Shown here: piece after piece, positions 48,093-58,057 of the stretch
Layout of the letters: every line of letters starts with the position of its first letter
Position numbering within the stretch: the stretch's first letter is position 1
Origin: a candidate division KSB3 bacterium
GTDB taxonomy: Bacteria; Moduliflexota; Moduliflexia; Moduliflexales; Moduliflexaceae
Reading direction: 5' to 3'
DNA length: 64,000 bases
Assembly (NCBI GenBank): GCA_002748425.1
Contig: PDSJ01000015.1
Coordinates: 62,001-126,000 of the forward strand
The notes under the pieces: generated by a model
The model's database searches: none
What the model was told of the DNA's origin: nothing
The model's input: only the letters and a program-made list of their open reading frames with translations
Translations under genes and position numbers: made by a program

Positions 48093-48992
48093 ATGAGGAT
48101 ACAAAACCGTACTTTGCTTCTGTTCAGCATGCTGTTTCTGGTCTTGGGAACTTTTCTCAGCGCGTGCTCGAATGACGATGACGACGATTCACCGAATGTC
48201 ATGTCGCAATTTCGTTGTGGGGATATGCAGGGGTCTCTCCGTTCCAGTCCGACGCTGACGGACTTCAGCCAGCTGAACATTATTAACGGCGAGCCAGCCT
48301 CACTCAGCCAATGGCCCTGGATAGCAGCTTTAGTGTATCGCGGCAACGGCATTTATGAAGGTTTTCATTGCGGCGGAACCTTGATCCATCCGAACTGGGT
48401 GCTGACGGCTGCGCATTGTATCAATGGCGATTCTGTCGATGTGGTGCTGGGGACGGACAGCCTGACGAATCCATTATCAACGATGGAACAGATTGCCGTG
48501 GTGGAGAAAATCCCTCATCCGAATTACAATGATGTGACCACTGAAAACGATATCGCCTTGTATCGCCTGGCAACTCCGTCGTCAAAATCGCCTGCCTCGA
48601 TCGATTGGAATAATCGCGGACAGGCAGGAGTCGCTTCGCAGGTGGCGGGATGGGGACTCACCAATCCGAGCGGTGATACAGCATCGCCGAGTTTGCTTCA
48701 GGTGACGTTACCGATTGTTCCGCAGGCAACCTGTAATCAGACGATGAGCAGCTATCTTAATCAAGCGGATCCTATCTACCCCGGTATGATGTGCGCGGGT
48801 TATATCGAAGGCGGCAGAGACTCCTGTTCCGGTGACAGTGGTGGACCTTTGCTGGTTGATGGTTATATTACTGGCCTTGTCAGTTGGGGGCCAACCGAAT
48901 GCGGTGTTCCCGGAGCATACGGGGTATACACACGTGTTTCCGATTATGCCGCCTGGATATCCTCCATCATTTGCAGCCGCGAGGCCAGTTGA
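48093..48992 (+). CDS. Trypsin-like S1A serine protease (lipoprotein)
   Basis: A 299-residue secreted protease. Lipobox GTFLSAC (Cys at about residue 26), then a short Asp-rich linker. The activation site is IINGEPAS where trypsin has IVGG. Triad: His in LTAAHC, Asp in ENDIALYRL, Ser in CSGDSGGP. Cys pairs around the His and Ser loops are conserved as in animal trypsins; the S1 pocket residue six before the active Ser is Asp (RDSCSGDSGGP), which predicts cleavage after Arg/Lys. ATG at 48093 has AAAGGAG before it. Bacterial trypsins of this type are sporadic and often horizontally acquired. Confidence 0.9.
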   Translation: MRIQNRTLLLFSMLFLVLGTFLSACSNDDDDDSPNVMSQFRCGDMQGSLRSSPTLTDFSQLNIINGEPASLSQWPWIAALVYRGNGIYEGFHCGGTLIHPNWVLTAAHCINGDSVDVVLGTDSLTNPLSTMEQIAVVEKIPHPNYNDVTTENDIALYRLATPSSKSPASIDWNNRGQAGVASQVAGWGLTNPSGDTASPSLLQVTLPIVPQATCNQTMSSYLNQADPIYPGMMCAGYIEGGRDSCSGDSGGPLLVDGYITGLVSWGPTECGVPGAYGVYTRVSDYAAWISSIICSREAS

Positions 48993-49028
48993 AACAGACA
49001 TGGCATCGTCGTTGAAAAATCTGAAGAT

Positions 49029-50969
49029 TTAAATCTTTCGATATAAGCGGCGGTCGTTGATGACGCTTTGTAACTGAGGCAGTGACTCTTCGGCCGCTTT
49101 TTGACCGGCTTCGATGATATCTTCCATTTTGCTGAAATCGTTCCACGTATAACCGACTAAGTCCGGAGTGATCGTGACGTCGGCGATCGTCCCTTTGCCG
49201 GTACTGATTTCGTATTGCAGGTTTTGAAAAGAGCGGGTGATGATATCGACAAGCTTTAGATTGTCAGCATAGCCTACCAGACTTTGATAATCTTTCGGTG
49301 GTGCTGTATAGCTTGGAGTCAGCGGAGCAAAGCTGTTGACCCCGATTAAAATATCAGCACCCATCTCCAGCAAATCACTGGTTGGAACGGGATTAATGGT
49401 AGAACCGTCTATCAGAAACTTTCCATTATAGTTGACCGGTTGAAAAATGCCCGGCATCGCCAACGCAGCTTCGAGCGCTTTCAGGAGCGAACCGCTGTTG
49501 AGCGGCACTTCCTGGCCAGCGTCCAGTGCCATCGTAATGATGCGCAGAGGGATTTTCAAGTCGTGAAAAGTGAGACTGGTCGGAAGATAGTTCCCAAGCA
49601 ATTTAAAGATTCTGTCGTTTTTCAGCAAGCCGCCTCGCAGGAGACATACGTCTTTGATTGACAGAAGGGGAAGATACTTTCGGAGATCCAATATCATGCT
49701 TTCGATCTCTGTGGCGCTCCTGCCTAAGGCGTAAAGCGACCCAACAACCGCGCCGACATTGCTCCCAGCGATCATATCGATCGGGATATTGTGCTCTTCC
49801 AACATTTTTAAAATGCCGACATGTGAGATACCGCGAGCTGCCATGCCGCCTAAGGCAAGACCGATACGCATGTCGGCGACATGCCTGGCAATACGATCGA
49901 TCGTTTTACTGCGCTCACTGTCCGGGCTCTTGCTGACGATAATCTCGCCTTCTTCGTAGAAATGCTGTTCCTCAAGCTGCCCTGACGGAATAATCAGAGG
50001 TGCAGATTCGCTGAGATGTGCCTGTCCCTGGGAGTCAATGTCCTGGGAGAAATAATATGTTGTAATCAGCTCCTGATGATCGAACATGCCGCAGATCGGC
50101 TCCTTTCCGAAGGGAGAAAGCAGAACCACCCGATCCGAAAGGTCAAGGGCCTCAAAAGTATTGTTGCTGATTTCGGCAGACGTATTGATGATGATATATT
50201 GAAAAAGGGTTTTCAAAATACCTAAAATGCCAGCAATTTTTTCGCGTGAGACCCGTCCGTGCTGCAAATGCTCCTCAGAAATCGTCAGCAGCTCGAAGCC
50301 AGTGCTATGCGCACATAAAAGGGATGTTATACATTCTTCGTTAATGTCCTGTGTTCCAAAAGACTGCCCCTGATTCATTTTCAGAATTTGGGCGATGCTG
50401 GGAGCGCCTATCGTCATATCGAGAATCGCAACAGGCTGCGCGGTCTGACGATGGAGACTTACTGCCAGATTGACAGCTACAAAAGTTTTTATGGAGACTT
50501 TTTTCGGGCTGTAGATCGAAATGATTTGGCTGTGCTTAGGCTGCTGATGAAACATTCTGAGGGCTCTCCGCTGAATTCGAAGATCGATAGTGCGGACGAC
50601 ATTGTGCATCACAGTGGCATTCCGTTCCACTAAATTGTAAAAACTTTGCCGCCCTAAGAGCAGAACTTCAGCGTCGATGACGGCTTCCGCTGTAATCGCG
50701 CGCGGCTCATTCGTGAGGAGCGCAGTTTCTCCAAAAAAGTCGCCCGCGTTCAGATAGCCTAGAGTTTCAGTGTAGGGCCCCTCAGTGATCATCAGTTTGA
50801 CTTGCCCTGAAAGCAGGAGATAGAGACAGGAACCACTTTCGCCTTCCTTGCAGATTGGGGCACTTCTTGGGTAATACTCTTGCCTCATGGTTGGAAGAAT
50901 ACGGCGTAATTCAGAGACATTGACATCAGCGAATAATGCATTTTTCCGAAGATCAGAGACTGTGATCAC
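49029..50969 (-). CDS. cNMP-binding/MinD-like/patatin-like protein, catalytic sites degenerate
   Basis: A 646-residue protein. Residues 1-135: cyclic-nucleotide-binding domain (CLYLLLSGQVKL, AGDFFGETALLTNEPRAITAEA). Residues 147-300: a MinD/ParA-like fold whose P-loop reads PKKVSIKT (155-162) instead of KGGVGKT. Residues 367-640: patatin-like domain with the oxyanion region LALGGMAARG and the Asp of the dyad (IDGST, 521), but the nucleophile elbow is AGSNVG (401-406), with Asn404 where active enzymes have Ser. NTE/RssA-type proteins regulate lipids; this one may be a non-enzymatic regulator. GTG start. Confidence 0.8.
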   Translation of the reverse strand: MITVSDLRKNALFADVNVSELRRILPTMRQEYYPRSAPICKEGESGSCLYLLLSGQVKLMITEGPYTETLGYLNAGDFFGETALLTNEPRAITAEAVIDAEVLLLGRQSFYNLVERNATVMHNVVRTIDLRIQRRALRMFHQQPKHSQIISIYSPKKVSIKTFVAVNLAVSLHRQTAQPVAILDMTIGAPSIAQILKMNQGQSFGTQDINEECITSLLCAHSTGFELLTISEEHLQHGRVSREKIAGILGILKTLFQYIIINTSAEISNNTFEALDLSDRVVLLSPFGKEPICGMFDHQELITTYYFSQDIDSQGQAHLSESAPLIIPSGQLEEQHFYEEGEIIVSKSPDSERSKTIDRIARHVADMRIGLALGGMAARGISHVGILKMLEEHNIPIDMIAGSNVGAVVGSLYALGRSATEIESMILDLRKYLPLLSIKDVCLLRGGLLKNDRIFKLLGNYLPTSLTFHDLKIPLRIITMALDAGQEVPLNSGSLLKALEAALAMPGIFQPVNYNGKFLIDGSTINPVPTSDLLEMGADILIGVNSFAPLTPSYTAPPKDYQSLVGYADNLKLVDIITRSFQNLQYEISTGKGTIADVTITPDLVGYTWNDFSKMEDIIEAGQKAAEESLPQLQSVINDRRLYRKI

Positions 50970-51024
50970 GAGTGTATGATGGACGCAGCGTCTGGCGATC
51001 TTTCAGCCGCCAGACACTGCGGGC

Positions 51025-51798
51025 CTATGAGTTAGGGTTCGCACAACGTAAGACCACCCATTTCATCGGTTGGCCAAATGGCATTCGTTCCGGGTTTGCC
51101 CTTCCAAAGGAAAATACACCTTCTTGCCACTCGACCATCGTTTGAAGAGCTTTGGTGCCTTGCAGACGTTTTTTGGGGCGACTGGTGGGATCGACCAGAA
51201 TGATATGAGTGATTTCTCCATGACGAAGATGCATTGAACCGGTTTGTCTGGTCACCGGGTTAGTCAACGTCGCAAAACCGGATGCATTCACCAGGCTCAG
51301 CATTTGAAGGAGCGACGGAAGGTGCTCTTCTTTCAAATTGGCAAGCAAAGTGGTATTTTTTTTCTTTAAGACACCGACACTGGACTTGATCAACCGATCG
51401 AGCACCAAGCGCAGATCGTCCAGAAAAGTATTTAAAGAGCCGATGTTGGTCGGCTCGACGAGATATTCGATGTTAGCATCGGCAAAGTCCTCTGCCACGT
51501 CATCCACCTGGCTTGCCTGCACAATGAAGACTGTTGGGATTCGGCCTGAAGCAGTGGTGCTGGCGATTGAACGGATCTTGCGATGAACGCTTAAGACCTC
51601 TTTCAGAGCAAAATTCCCCAGTTCGACGAAGAGTAAATCCGGCAAAAAAGCGCCGTTTTCTTCGACCTGATTGATCAGGTCCTGCAATGCATCACTTAGG
51701 GACGGCAACAGGAGCACTTCATGTTCAGCTAATTCCAAAACTTTTTTAATATACTGATGAAGCTCGGCGCGAGCATCAACCAACATGATTCTTGCCAC
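51025..51798 (-). CDS. Receiver-like domain fused to a PATAN/DUF4388 domain
   Basis: A 257-residue protein from a GTG at 51798, chosen because GAGGGAGGGA stands just before it. Residues 1-130 have the receiver fold, but the acceptor position reads FVELGNF, giving Glu59 in place of Asp, and the acidic pair is VDAR. This suggests a non-phosphorylated or permanently active version. Residues 150-250 form a DUF4388/PATAN domain (TGSMHLRHGEITHIILVDP, TKALQTMVEWQEGVFSFG), used in signalling proteins for gliding or phototaxis and for GTPase-linked polarity. It is flanked by a receiver gene and the degenerate patatin gene on the same strand. Confidence 0.75.
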   Translation of the reverse strand: MARIMLVDARAELHQYIKKVLELAEHEVLLLPSLSDALQDLINQVEENGAFLPDLLFVELGNFALKEVLSVHRKIRSIASTTASGRIPTVFIVQASQVDDVAEDFADANIEYLVEPTNIGSLNTFLDDLRLVLDRLIKSSVGVLKKKNTTLLANLKEEHLPSLLQMLSLVNASGFATLTNPVTRQTGSMHLRHGEITHIILVDPTSRPKKRLQGTKALQTMVEWQEGVFSFGRANPERMPFGQPMKWVVLRCANPNS

Positions 51799-51861
51799 AA
51801 GCGTCCCTCCCTCCGGCATTCTCTCTGGAAACTTCTGTTTGGGTAATGTGTCTGATTCCGC

Positions 51862-52251
51862 TCACCTTTCCCCCAGGATGGCTTTGATCTTTCTGACAAG
51901 CTGGGCAATACAGGATTTCATATCCTGATCTTTTCGCACATAACCGCGGGCTCCAGAGAGTTCGACGGCTTGTTTGATTTCTTCTTCCGGCTTGGCTGAA
52001 AAAATGACGATCGGGATGTGTTCTGTTTCATCCATACCGCTTAACATAATTCCAAGATCTTCTCCCTCAAGCGACGGGAGGTTCAAATCCAGGATAATGA
52101 GATCCGGTTTTTTCTCCATTTGCAGAATCTGGATGTGGCCGGATTCCGCGTCTTCTGCAAACACAATATTAAAGCCATGCTTTTTTAATTCTTTTGATAA
52201 AATAGCCCGTGCAAACTGGCTATCCTCTACGATCACGAGAGTTCTCGGCAT
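51862..52251 (-). CDS. Single-domain response regulator
   Basis: A 129-residue receiver-only protein: VIVEDSQFARAIL at the N-terminus, acceptor Asp in LIILDLNLPSLEG (about residue 54), a Ser in VIFSAKPEEE and Lys in VRKDQDM. No output domain. CheY-like or phosphorelay role. The ATG at 52251 has AAGGAGAATGAT before it; the frame is open further upstream but has no family similarity. It is 63 bp ahead of the receiver-PATAN gene and probably shares its mRNA. Confidence 0.9.
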   Translation of the reverse strand: MPRTLVIVEDSQFARAILSKELKKHGFNIVFAEDAESGHIQILQMEKKPDLIILDLNLPSLEGEDLGIMLSGMDETEHIPIVIFSAKPEEEIKQAVELSGARGYVRKDQDMKSCIAQLVRKIKAILGER

Positions 52252-52682
52252 ATCATTCTCCTTCACAGTATCTATCCCTGATCTTTTGACACAAGGATCT
52301 GATTTTGGTATAAGAGTACACCCGATATGCACAGTATAAGCACCCCTGAAAATGGTCAACTGAAAATTCCGAGTTTTTTTCGTTAATGCTGATTCCCCTG
52401 CAGCAAAGTTCTCCCATGCTGTACAGTCTCTGAAGGTCGAGGCAGCGTTGCAGAAATACAAGTGTGCCGCGTTTCAGTGGAATTCACGGTTTGTCATGCG
52501 CGGTTGAAAAATTACCGGCTTGAACGCTTCTGTTTTTTGTGAAGAGTCTGTAGAGATGGAGACGTCAGAGGGATTTGATACGGTTTTTGCCTTGACAAAG
52601 GTCTTCAGTGCATGCTTGAGTGACACAGGGCGTGTTGAATGTAGAGGGGTGAGAGTCTTGAAACTATCTGGAAGGCAAACTT
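52252..52682. other. Long intergenic region between divergent genes
   Basis: Shared upstream region of the response regulator and the SH3b/Lcl protein. A plus-strand TTGACA at 52592-52597 is present without a good -10. I see no supported gene or RNA. Confidence 0.4.
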
Positions 52683-53786
52683 ATGAGGCTTTTGTTATGC
52701 AGTATAGTGTTGAGCGCCTGGGGATGTCTGCTGGGCTCTCAGAATGGATATGGCGAAAGCATCGTGATTCAGGGCGAGCGTGTGAACGTCCGGTCTGGTC
52801 CGGGACGCACATTCGAAGTGGTCGAGTTCGTCAATCGGGATGAAAGGTTTGAATTACTGGAAAAACAGAACGGATGGCTGAAAATCAGCGTGGAAGGAAC
52901 TCTGGGGTGGATTCCTCAAAAAGCCGTTGATGCTGACAATGATTCGCTCGAACGTTTACTTAAAGAAGCGGATAATTATTTTTTTATTCAACAATTCACA
53001 ACGCCCCCGGAGGCCAATGCATACGATCTCTATCGTGAGGTGTTGCAGCGTGATCCTGACAACAGCCACGCTTTGCAGCGCATTCAACAAATGACGGCGA
53101 CGTATAAACGCTGGGCCGATGTGGCGTATAGTCGTCATGAAGATGAAAAAGCAAAGATATTTTATCAGCGCTATCTTTTTCTCGGTCCGGACGACGCCAG
53201 TGTCCGACAGCGTCTGGAAGACTTGGCCGCAAGGACTCTGGTGCTCGGCGGTGCGCGGAGAAAACTGCATTTGAGGAGCCGACCTGCTACAGTTGAATCG
53301 CCGCAGCTTCGCCGAATGCTGATACACTACAGCTTCCACCACCCGGCAGACTGGGGGAAATTCGGGTTCTCTCCCAGTATCAGTGGAGCTATGCAGCATG
53401 ACTATGTTCGCAAAGATTTTGGGGACCTTCCAGTGCTGCTCGATCGTACGACACGGTTGATGTGGCAGCGGCCCGTTGGACTGGAGGAAATGAATTGGAT
53501 GCAGTCAATGCAGCATATCGCTCACTTGAATGCCACAAATGCCGGGGGCTTTTCTGACTGGCGGCTTCCAACGCTCGAGGAGCTTGCGTCGCTGATGGAA
53601 ACGCGTAAAAACGAAAGCGGTCTTTATTTATCATCGCATTTTGGCTCAGCGCCGTTGTGGTGCTGGAGTGCCGACCAAAGCTCTGAACCCGGAAAAGCGT
53701 GGTTTATCAGCTTTCACAGCGGCGGCATCGGGACACATGCTGTCGAAGATCACGCGTTCGTTCTGGCTGTCCGCAGCCTGAAATAA
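52683..53786 (+). CDS. Secreted protein with SH3b and Lcl (DUF1566) domains
   Basis: A 367-residue exported protein. Signal peptide at the start (hydrophobic SIVLSAWGCLLG; cleavage probably near GYG, although the Cys at about residue 15 could be a lipobox). SH3b domain about 27-80 (RVNVRSGPGRTFEVVEFV), a helical TPR-like section (85-180), and an Lcl/DUF1566 C-terminal domain (about 255-365) with LLDRTTRLMWQR, NAGGFSDWRLPTLEELASL and SFHSGGIGTHAVEDHAFVLAVR. Such domains bind cell wall or surface sugars. Its neighbour is a DUF218 protein, also an envelope function. Confidence 0.82.
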   Translation: MRLLLCSIVLSAWGCLLGSQNGYGESIVIQGERVNVRSGPGRTFEVVEFVNRDERFELLEKQNGWLKISVEGTLGWIPQKAVDADNDSLERLLKEADNYFFIQQFTTPPEANAYDLYREVLQRDPDNSHALQRIQQMTATYKRWADVAYSRHEDEKAKIFYQRYLFLGPDDASVRQRLEDLAARTLVLGGARRKLHLRSRPATVESPQLRRMLIHYSFHHPADWGKFGFSPSISGAMQHDYVRKDFGDLPVLLDRTTRLMWQRPVGLEEMNWMQSMQHIAHLNATNAGGFSDWRLPTLEELASLMETRKNESGLYLSSHFGSAPLWCWSADQSSEPGKAWFISFHSGGIGTHAVEDHAFVLAVRSLK

Positions 53787-53858
53787 GGTTTCTTGCATTG
53801 GCGTGAGAACAGCGTAAACGCCTCTAAGCACTCACAATGACAGATTGGGTACAGTGTT

Positions 53859-54623
53859 ATGTTTTTTATTGCGTCGAAATTATTAATACCCCTTACGTCT
53901 CCTTTTAGCTATGTTGTCGTTCTGCTGCTCGCCGCTTTCGTGCTGTCCCGCCGCGTAAAAGTCTGCAAGTATTGTCTGCTCTCAGCGTTGGTGCTGCTGT
54001 TTATTTTCGGCACAGCGCCGTTACAAAATATGCTTCACTATATACTGGAATCGCGTTATCCGCACACCGGCTCTTTAGCTCAGGTTGATGCGATTGTCGT
54101 TCTTTCAGGCATGCTTTCTCTGGAAGAATCCAAACCCGGAGAGCTTGAGTTTGGTGGAGCTGTCGATCGTATTCTGACTGCGATCTCGTTGATAAAAAAG
54201 GGGGTCGGGAAGCACTTGATTCTTTCCGGGGGCAGCGGCGATTTATACGATCAAAGTAAAAGTGAGGCGCTGTTACTAAAAGACTTTGCCCTGAAATGGG
54301 GAGTTCCAGAAGATAAACTGCTTGTAGAAGCGACTTCAAGAAATACGTATGAAAATGTGTTGTATACAAAGGCAGTTATGGAGGAACACGGTATCTCCAA
54401 CGTGCTTGTCGTGACAACGGCATCCCATCTTCCCCGTGTAATGGGTTGTTTTGCAAAACTCGGTGTGGAGGCAATTCCTTACGGTGTTGACCGGCATTCC
54501 AAAAAGCCTGCTCTGCCTCGGCTTGCAGAACTGATCCCAAGCCCTGAAAATTTTCTTCGATCTTCGCAGGCGATTCATGAGTATATCGGGATTGTGATGT
54601 ATAAGATCTCAGGCTATCTCTAA
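53859..54623 (+). CDS. DUF218/ElyC-like membrane protein
   Basis: A 254-residue protein with two N-terminal membrane helices (about 15-55) and a periplasmic or cytoplasmic DUF218 domain: VDAIVVLSGM, LSGGSGDLYD, SRNTYENVLY and VVTTASHLPRV. ElyC-type members affect peptidoglycan and undecaprenyl phosphate metabolism. The start at 53859 has no strong ribosome site, but the first helix needs it. It is 72 bp after the SH3b/Lcl gene. Confidence 0.85.
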   Translation: MFFIASKLLIPLTSPFSYVVVLLLAAFVLSRRVKVCKYCLLSALVLLFIFGTAPLQNMLHYILESRYPHTGSLAQVDAIVVLSGMLSLEESKPGELEFGGAVDRILTAISLIKKGVGKHLILSGGSGDLYDQSKSEALLLKDFALKWGVPEDKLLVEATSRNTYENVLYTKAVMEEHGISNVLVVTTASHLPRVMGCFAKLGVEAIPYGVDRHSKKPALPRLAELIPSPENFLRSSQAIHEYIGIVMYKISGYL

Positions 54624-54809
54624 GGTGGCCTGCTTTTTCTCTATGCTTAAACCAAGGTCTCAATGTACGTGTTATACAGGCAGAGAATCTCCTTGACTTT
54701 TTCAGATGCCTTGTGATAGGAGCATGCGAACAGCTTTACGATCTGTTCGGTACTGACGCAGACGTGTTGAGGGTGTTCTATTAATTTTTCTTCGGTAAAA
54801 GTAGAGTCT

Positions 54810-55184
54810 ATGGCAACAGTATTGGTAATAGATGATTCTGTAGATGCGCGGAACCTTACGAGACAGATCCTGAGTAAGGAGCATAATGTACTGACGATCG
54901 ATAGCTGGGTTTATGCCACTGAGTATATTTTCAAACATGATGTCGATCTCATTCTGCTTGATATCAATATGCCGGGCCTGAGTGGAGATAAATTGGCAGG
55001 AGTGTTGAAAAAAAGTGTTAAAATCAAAGAAGTAAATATTGTGTTATTTTCCTCAATAGACGAGGGCGATCTGCGCCGTAAGGCGATAGAAACCGGTGTA
55101 TTAGGTTATATTCCCAAAACATTTGAGGGGAACCTCCTGAGAACCCGTGTCAGAAAGTTTCTGAAAAAAATCGGCAGGGAGTAA
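54810..55184 (+). CDS. Single-domain response regulator
   Basis: A 124-residue receiver domain: VLVIDDSVDARNL, acceptor Asp in LILLDINMPGLSG (about residue 50), SSIDEGD at the Thr/Ser switch and a conserved Lys in YIPKTFEGN. No output domain. It stands alone and ends at a strong terminator shared in position with clpB, which converges on it. Confidence 0.9.
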   Translation: MATVLVIDDSVDARNLTRQILSKEHNVLTIDSWVYATEYIFKHDVDLILLDINMPGLSGDKLAGVLKKSVKIKEVNIVLFSSIDEGDLRRKAIETGVLGYIPKTFEGNLLRTRVRKFLKKIGRE

Positions 55185-55232
55185 GAATGTTTTACTATGC
55201 GGCATCGCAGCACTGACGAGTGCAAGATACAC

Positions 55233-55277
55233 AGAGGCAGAGTGCAGGGTAATAAAGCCCAGCACTCTGCCTCTTTT
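55233..55277 (+). terminator. Rho-independent terminator of the response regulator
   Basis: AGAGGCAGAGTGC (55233-55245) pairs perfectly with GCACTCTGCCTCT (55262-55274) and is followed by a run of T residues to 55277. It ends just before the clpB stop codon. Confidence 0.85.
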
Positions 55278-55279
55278 TC

Positions 55280-57880
55280 CTACACGGCCTTGGCCTTTTG
55301 AAAGCTCAGACCGTCTTCTTCCTTCGAGAGACTCACCGTAATCGTATCACCCTCTGTAAAATCCCCTTCAAGGATTTTAAACGCCAGGGGATTCTGAACA
55401 ACTTTCTGAATCGCTCGTTTTAACGGGCGTGCGCCATAGACCGGGTCATAACCTTTTTGCGCAATATATTTTTTTGCAGCGTCAGAAAGTGACAGGCGCA
55501 TTTTGCGATCTGCAAGCCTCTGACGCAAATGCTCGAGTTGGATATCAACGATCTGCTCGAGGTGCTCGAGGCGTAAACGGTGGAAGAGAATCGTCTCATC
55601 GATTCGATTCAGGAATTCCGGTCTGAAGCTGTTCCGCAGGAGGTCCATCACCCGCTTTCGTAGCTCTTCGGGATGTTCCTGCCACATTTCCTGAATGACC
55701 TGACTGCCGATGTTTGAAGTCATGATCACGACGCTGTTCCGAAAATTCACCGTCCGTCCCTGTCCATCAGTGAGACGTCCGTCATCAAGCACCTGCAGCA
55801 AGACGTTGAAGACCTCTGGATGAGCTTTTTCGATCTCATCGAAAAGGATTACAGAATACGGACGCCGGCGTACAGCTTCGGTCAAATAACCGCCTTCTTC
55901 ATAGCCGACATAGCCCGGAGGCGCTCCGATCAGACGGGCGACAGCGTGTTTTTCCATAAATTCCGACATATCGATGCGTACCATTGCCTGCTCGTCGTCG
56001 AAAAGAAATTCTGCCAGAGCACGCCCAAGCTCTGTCTTGCCAACCCCGGTTGGTCCAAGAAAGAGAAAGGACCCGATCGGTCGATTGAGGTCTTGCAAGC
56101 CGGCTCGGGCCCGCCGAACAGCATCGGACACTGAGGTGATCGCGGCATCCTGACCGATGACGCGCTGTTGTAAGCGCTTTTCCATGTTGACCAGCTTTTT
56201 CATTTCACTTTCCAACATGCGGGATACTGGAATCCCTGTCCATTTTGAGACGATTTTAGCCACCTCCTCGTCACTGACGGTCTCTTGCAGCATTTGCGTA
56301 CTTTGTTGAATCTCCTGCAATCTGAGATTTTCGGTTGCAAGCTTCCGTTCCAGTTCCACGAGGGTCGCGTACTGAAGTTCGGACACTTTTTCATAGTCTC
56401 CCATGCGTGTGAGGCGTTCGATCTCGATTTTTACTTCTTCGATCTGTTCCCGCAGCTGTCCGATTGTCGTAATGGTCTCTTTTTCATTCTGCCAGTGGGC
56501 TTTTAACGCTTTTGCAGAGTCTTTCACATTCGCCAGTTCCGACTCAAGTTTTTGCAGCCGATCGCGGCTGGCAGCATCCTGTTCTTTTTTCAGGGCCTGC
56601 CGTTCGATCTCCAGTTGCGTGATGCGGCGTTCAAGTTCATCGATTTCCGCGGGCATACTTTCGATCTCGATTTTCAGCCGCGAGGCAGCCTCATCAATCA
56701 AGTCGATCGCTTTATCCGGCAGAAACCGGTCGCTGATGTAGCGAGCGGACAGGGTCGCCGCAGCAATGATCGCACTATCCTGAATCTTGACATTGTGGTG
56801 CTGTTCGTACCGTTCTTTCAGACCGCGTAAAATTGAGATCGTGTCCTCGACGCTCGGCTCTCCCACGTGCACAGGCTGAAAGCGCCGTTCCAAAGCTGCG
56901 TCTTTTTCGATATATTTACGGTACTCATCGAGAGTTGTTGCCCCGATACAATGCAACTCTCCTCTGGCGAGCGCCGGTTTGAGCATATTCGAAGCATCTA
57001 GCGTTCCCTCGGCGGCTCCAGCGCCTACCAGGGTATGCAGTTCATCGATGAAAAGTACGATTTCGCCTGCTGCTTCGCTGATCTCGTGAAGGACGGCTTT
57101 TAAGCGATCTTCAAATTCTCCCCGATATTTGGCACCTGCGAGCAAGGCCCCGATGTCGAGAGTGATCAGCTTGCGGTTTTTTAATGATTCCGGCACGTCG
57201 TGCTGGGCGATTCGCAGTGCAAGCCCTTCGGCAATCGCAGTTTTCCCGACCCCCGGCTCACCGATTAAGACCGGGTTATTTTTTGTGCGGCGCGACAGCA
57301 CCTGCATCACTCGTCGTATTTCTTCATCGCGCCCAATGACCGGATCGAGTTTCCCCTGTCTGGCCAGATCCGTTAAATCCCGGCCGAATTTTGTGAGAGC
57401 CTGATACTTGTCTTCAGGATTCTGATCGGTGATACGCTGCGAACCTCTGAGCGTTTGCAAGACCTGGAACACGGTATCTTTTGTGACCCCGTGCCGGTTG
57501 AGAAGGGCCTGAGCCTCTCCATTGACACTGTCGGCAAAGACGAGTAGAAAATGTTCGACGCTGACATATTCGTCTTTCAGACGGTCGGCCTCATCGATCG
57601 CGCTGTCTAAAGCGCTTTGAAGGCGCTGTCCCATGTAGAGCTGCATTCCGCCGCCCGAGACGGCTGGGCGTTTTTCCAGCACAGCATGTAATTCCTGACG
57701 CAGTTCTTGCGGACGCGCTCCAAGTTTTTGCAGAATCTGGAGAATTAACCCTTCAGGCTGCTCTAAAAACGCCATCAGCAGATGTTCGACGTCGAGTTCC
57801 TGATGTTTGCGCGCAGCGGCAATTCGCTGGGCCTGCTGCATAGCTTCTTGAGTTTTTATCGTTAATTTATCATACCACAT
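55280..57880 (-). CDS. clpB: Disaggregase chaperone ClpB
   Basis: An 866-residue Hsp100 protein that extracts polypeptides from aggregates with DnaK/DnaJ. N-terminal domain (1-145), NBD1 with Walker [16 protein letters not shown] and Walker [14 protein letters not shown], the regulatory coiled-coil M domain (about 400-525), NBD2 with [16 protein letters not shown] and a C-terminal domain. The ATG at 57880 follows AAGGAGATCAGTG. Its promoter region matches that of dnaJ, consistent with co-regulation by heat shock. It is transcribed divergently from lpxK. Confidence 0.96.
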   Translation of the reverse strand: MWYDKLTIKTQEAMQQAQRIAAARKHQELDVEHLLMAFLEQPEGLILQILQKLGARPQELRQELHAVLEKRPAVSGGGMQLYMGQRLQSALDSAIDEADRLKDEYVSVEHFLLVFADSVNGEAQALLNRHGVTKDTVFQVLQTLRGSQRITDQNPEDKYQALTKFGRDLTDLARQGKLDPVIGRDEEIRRVMQVLSRRTKNNPVLIGEPGVGKTAIAEGLALRIAQHDVPESLKNRKLITLDIGALLAGAKYRGEFEDRLKAVLHEISEAAGEIVLFIDELHTLVGAGAAEGTLDASNMLKPALARGELHCIGATTLDEYRKYIEKDAALERRFQPVHVGEPSVEDTISILRGLKERYEQHHNVKIQDSAIIAAATLSARYISDRFLPDKAIDLIDEAASRLKIEIESMPAEIDELERRITQLEIERQALKKEQDAASRDRLQKLESELANVKDSAKALKAHWQNEKETITTIGQLREQIEEVKIEIERLTRMGDYEKVSELQYATLVELERKLATENLRLQEIQQSTQMLQETVSDEEVAKIVSKWTGIPVSRMLESEMKKLVNMEKRLQQRVIGQDAAITSVSDAVRRARAGLQDLNRPIGSFLFLGPTGVGKTELGRALAEFLFDDEQAMVRIDMSEFMEKHAVARLIGAPPGYVGYEEGGYLTEAVRRRPYSVILFDEIEKAHPEVFNVLLQVLDDGRLTDGQGRTVNFRNSVVIMTSNIGSQVIQEMWQEHPEELRKRVMDLLRNSFRPEFLNRIDETILFHRLRLEHLEQIVDIQLEHLRQRLADRKMRLSLSDAAKKYIAQKGYDPVYGARPLKRAIQKVVQNPLAFKILEGDFTEGDTITVSLSKEEDGLSFQKAKAV

Positions 57881-58013
57881 ACACTGATCTCCTTGTCTGG
57901 AATTCGCGTAGTCTTTTTGCTTGACTTCGAGTCTTTTTCTCCCGACGGTTTCTCGGGAGAAGCGTATCATTTTGCTTTTTGGTGAAGATATACTGGGTTG
58001 TATTCTGTATTGT

Positions 58014-58045
58014 TAATAATAATATCTTAGTTTTATATTGTCAAG
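58014..58045 (-). promoter_or_regulatory. Promoter of clpB (heat-shock type)
   Basis: On the minus strand the segment is CTTGACAATA-N4-ACTAAGATATTATT, with TTGACA, a 17-bp spacer and TATTAT. It matches 27 of 31 bases of the dnaJ promoter segment at 27967-27998. It lies about 130 bp upstream of clpB and directly before lpxK. Confidence 0.7.
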
Positions 58046-58057
58046 TTTAATTAGCAC

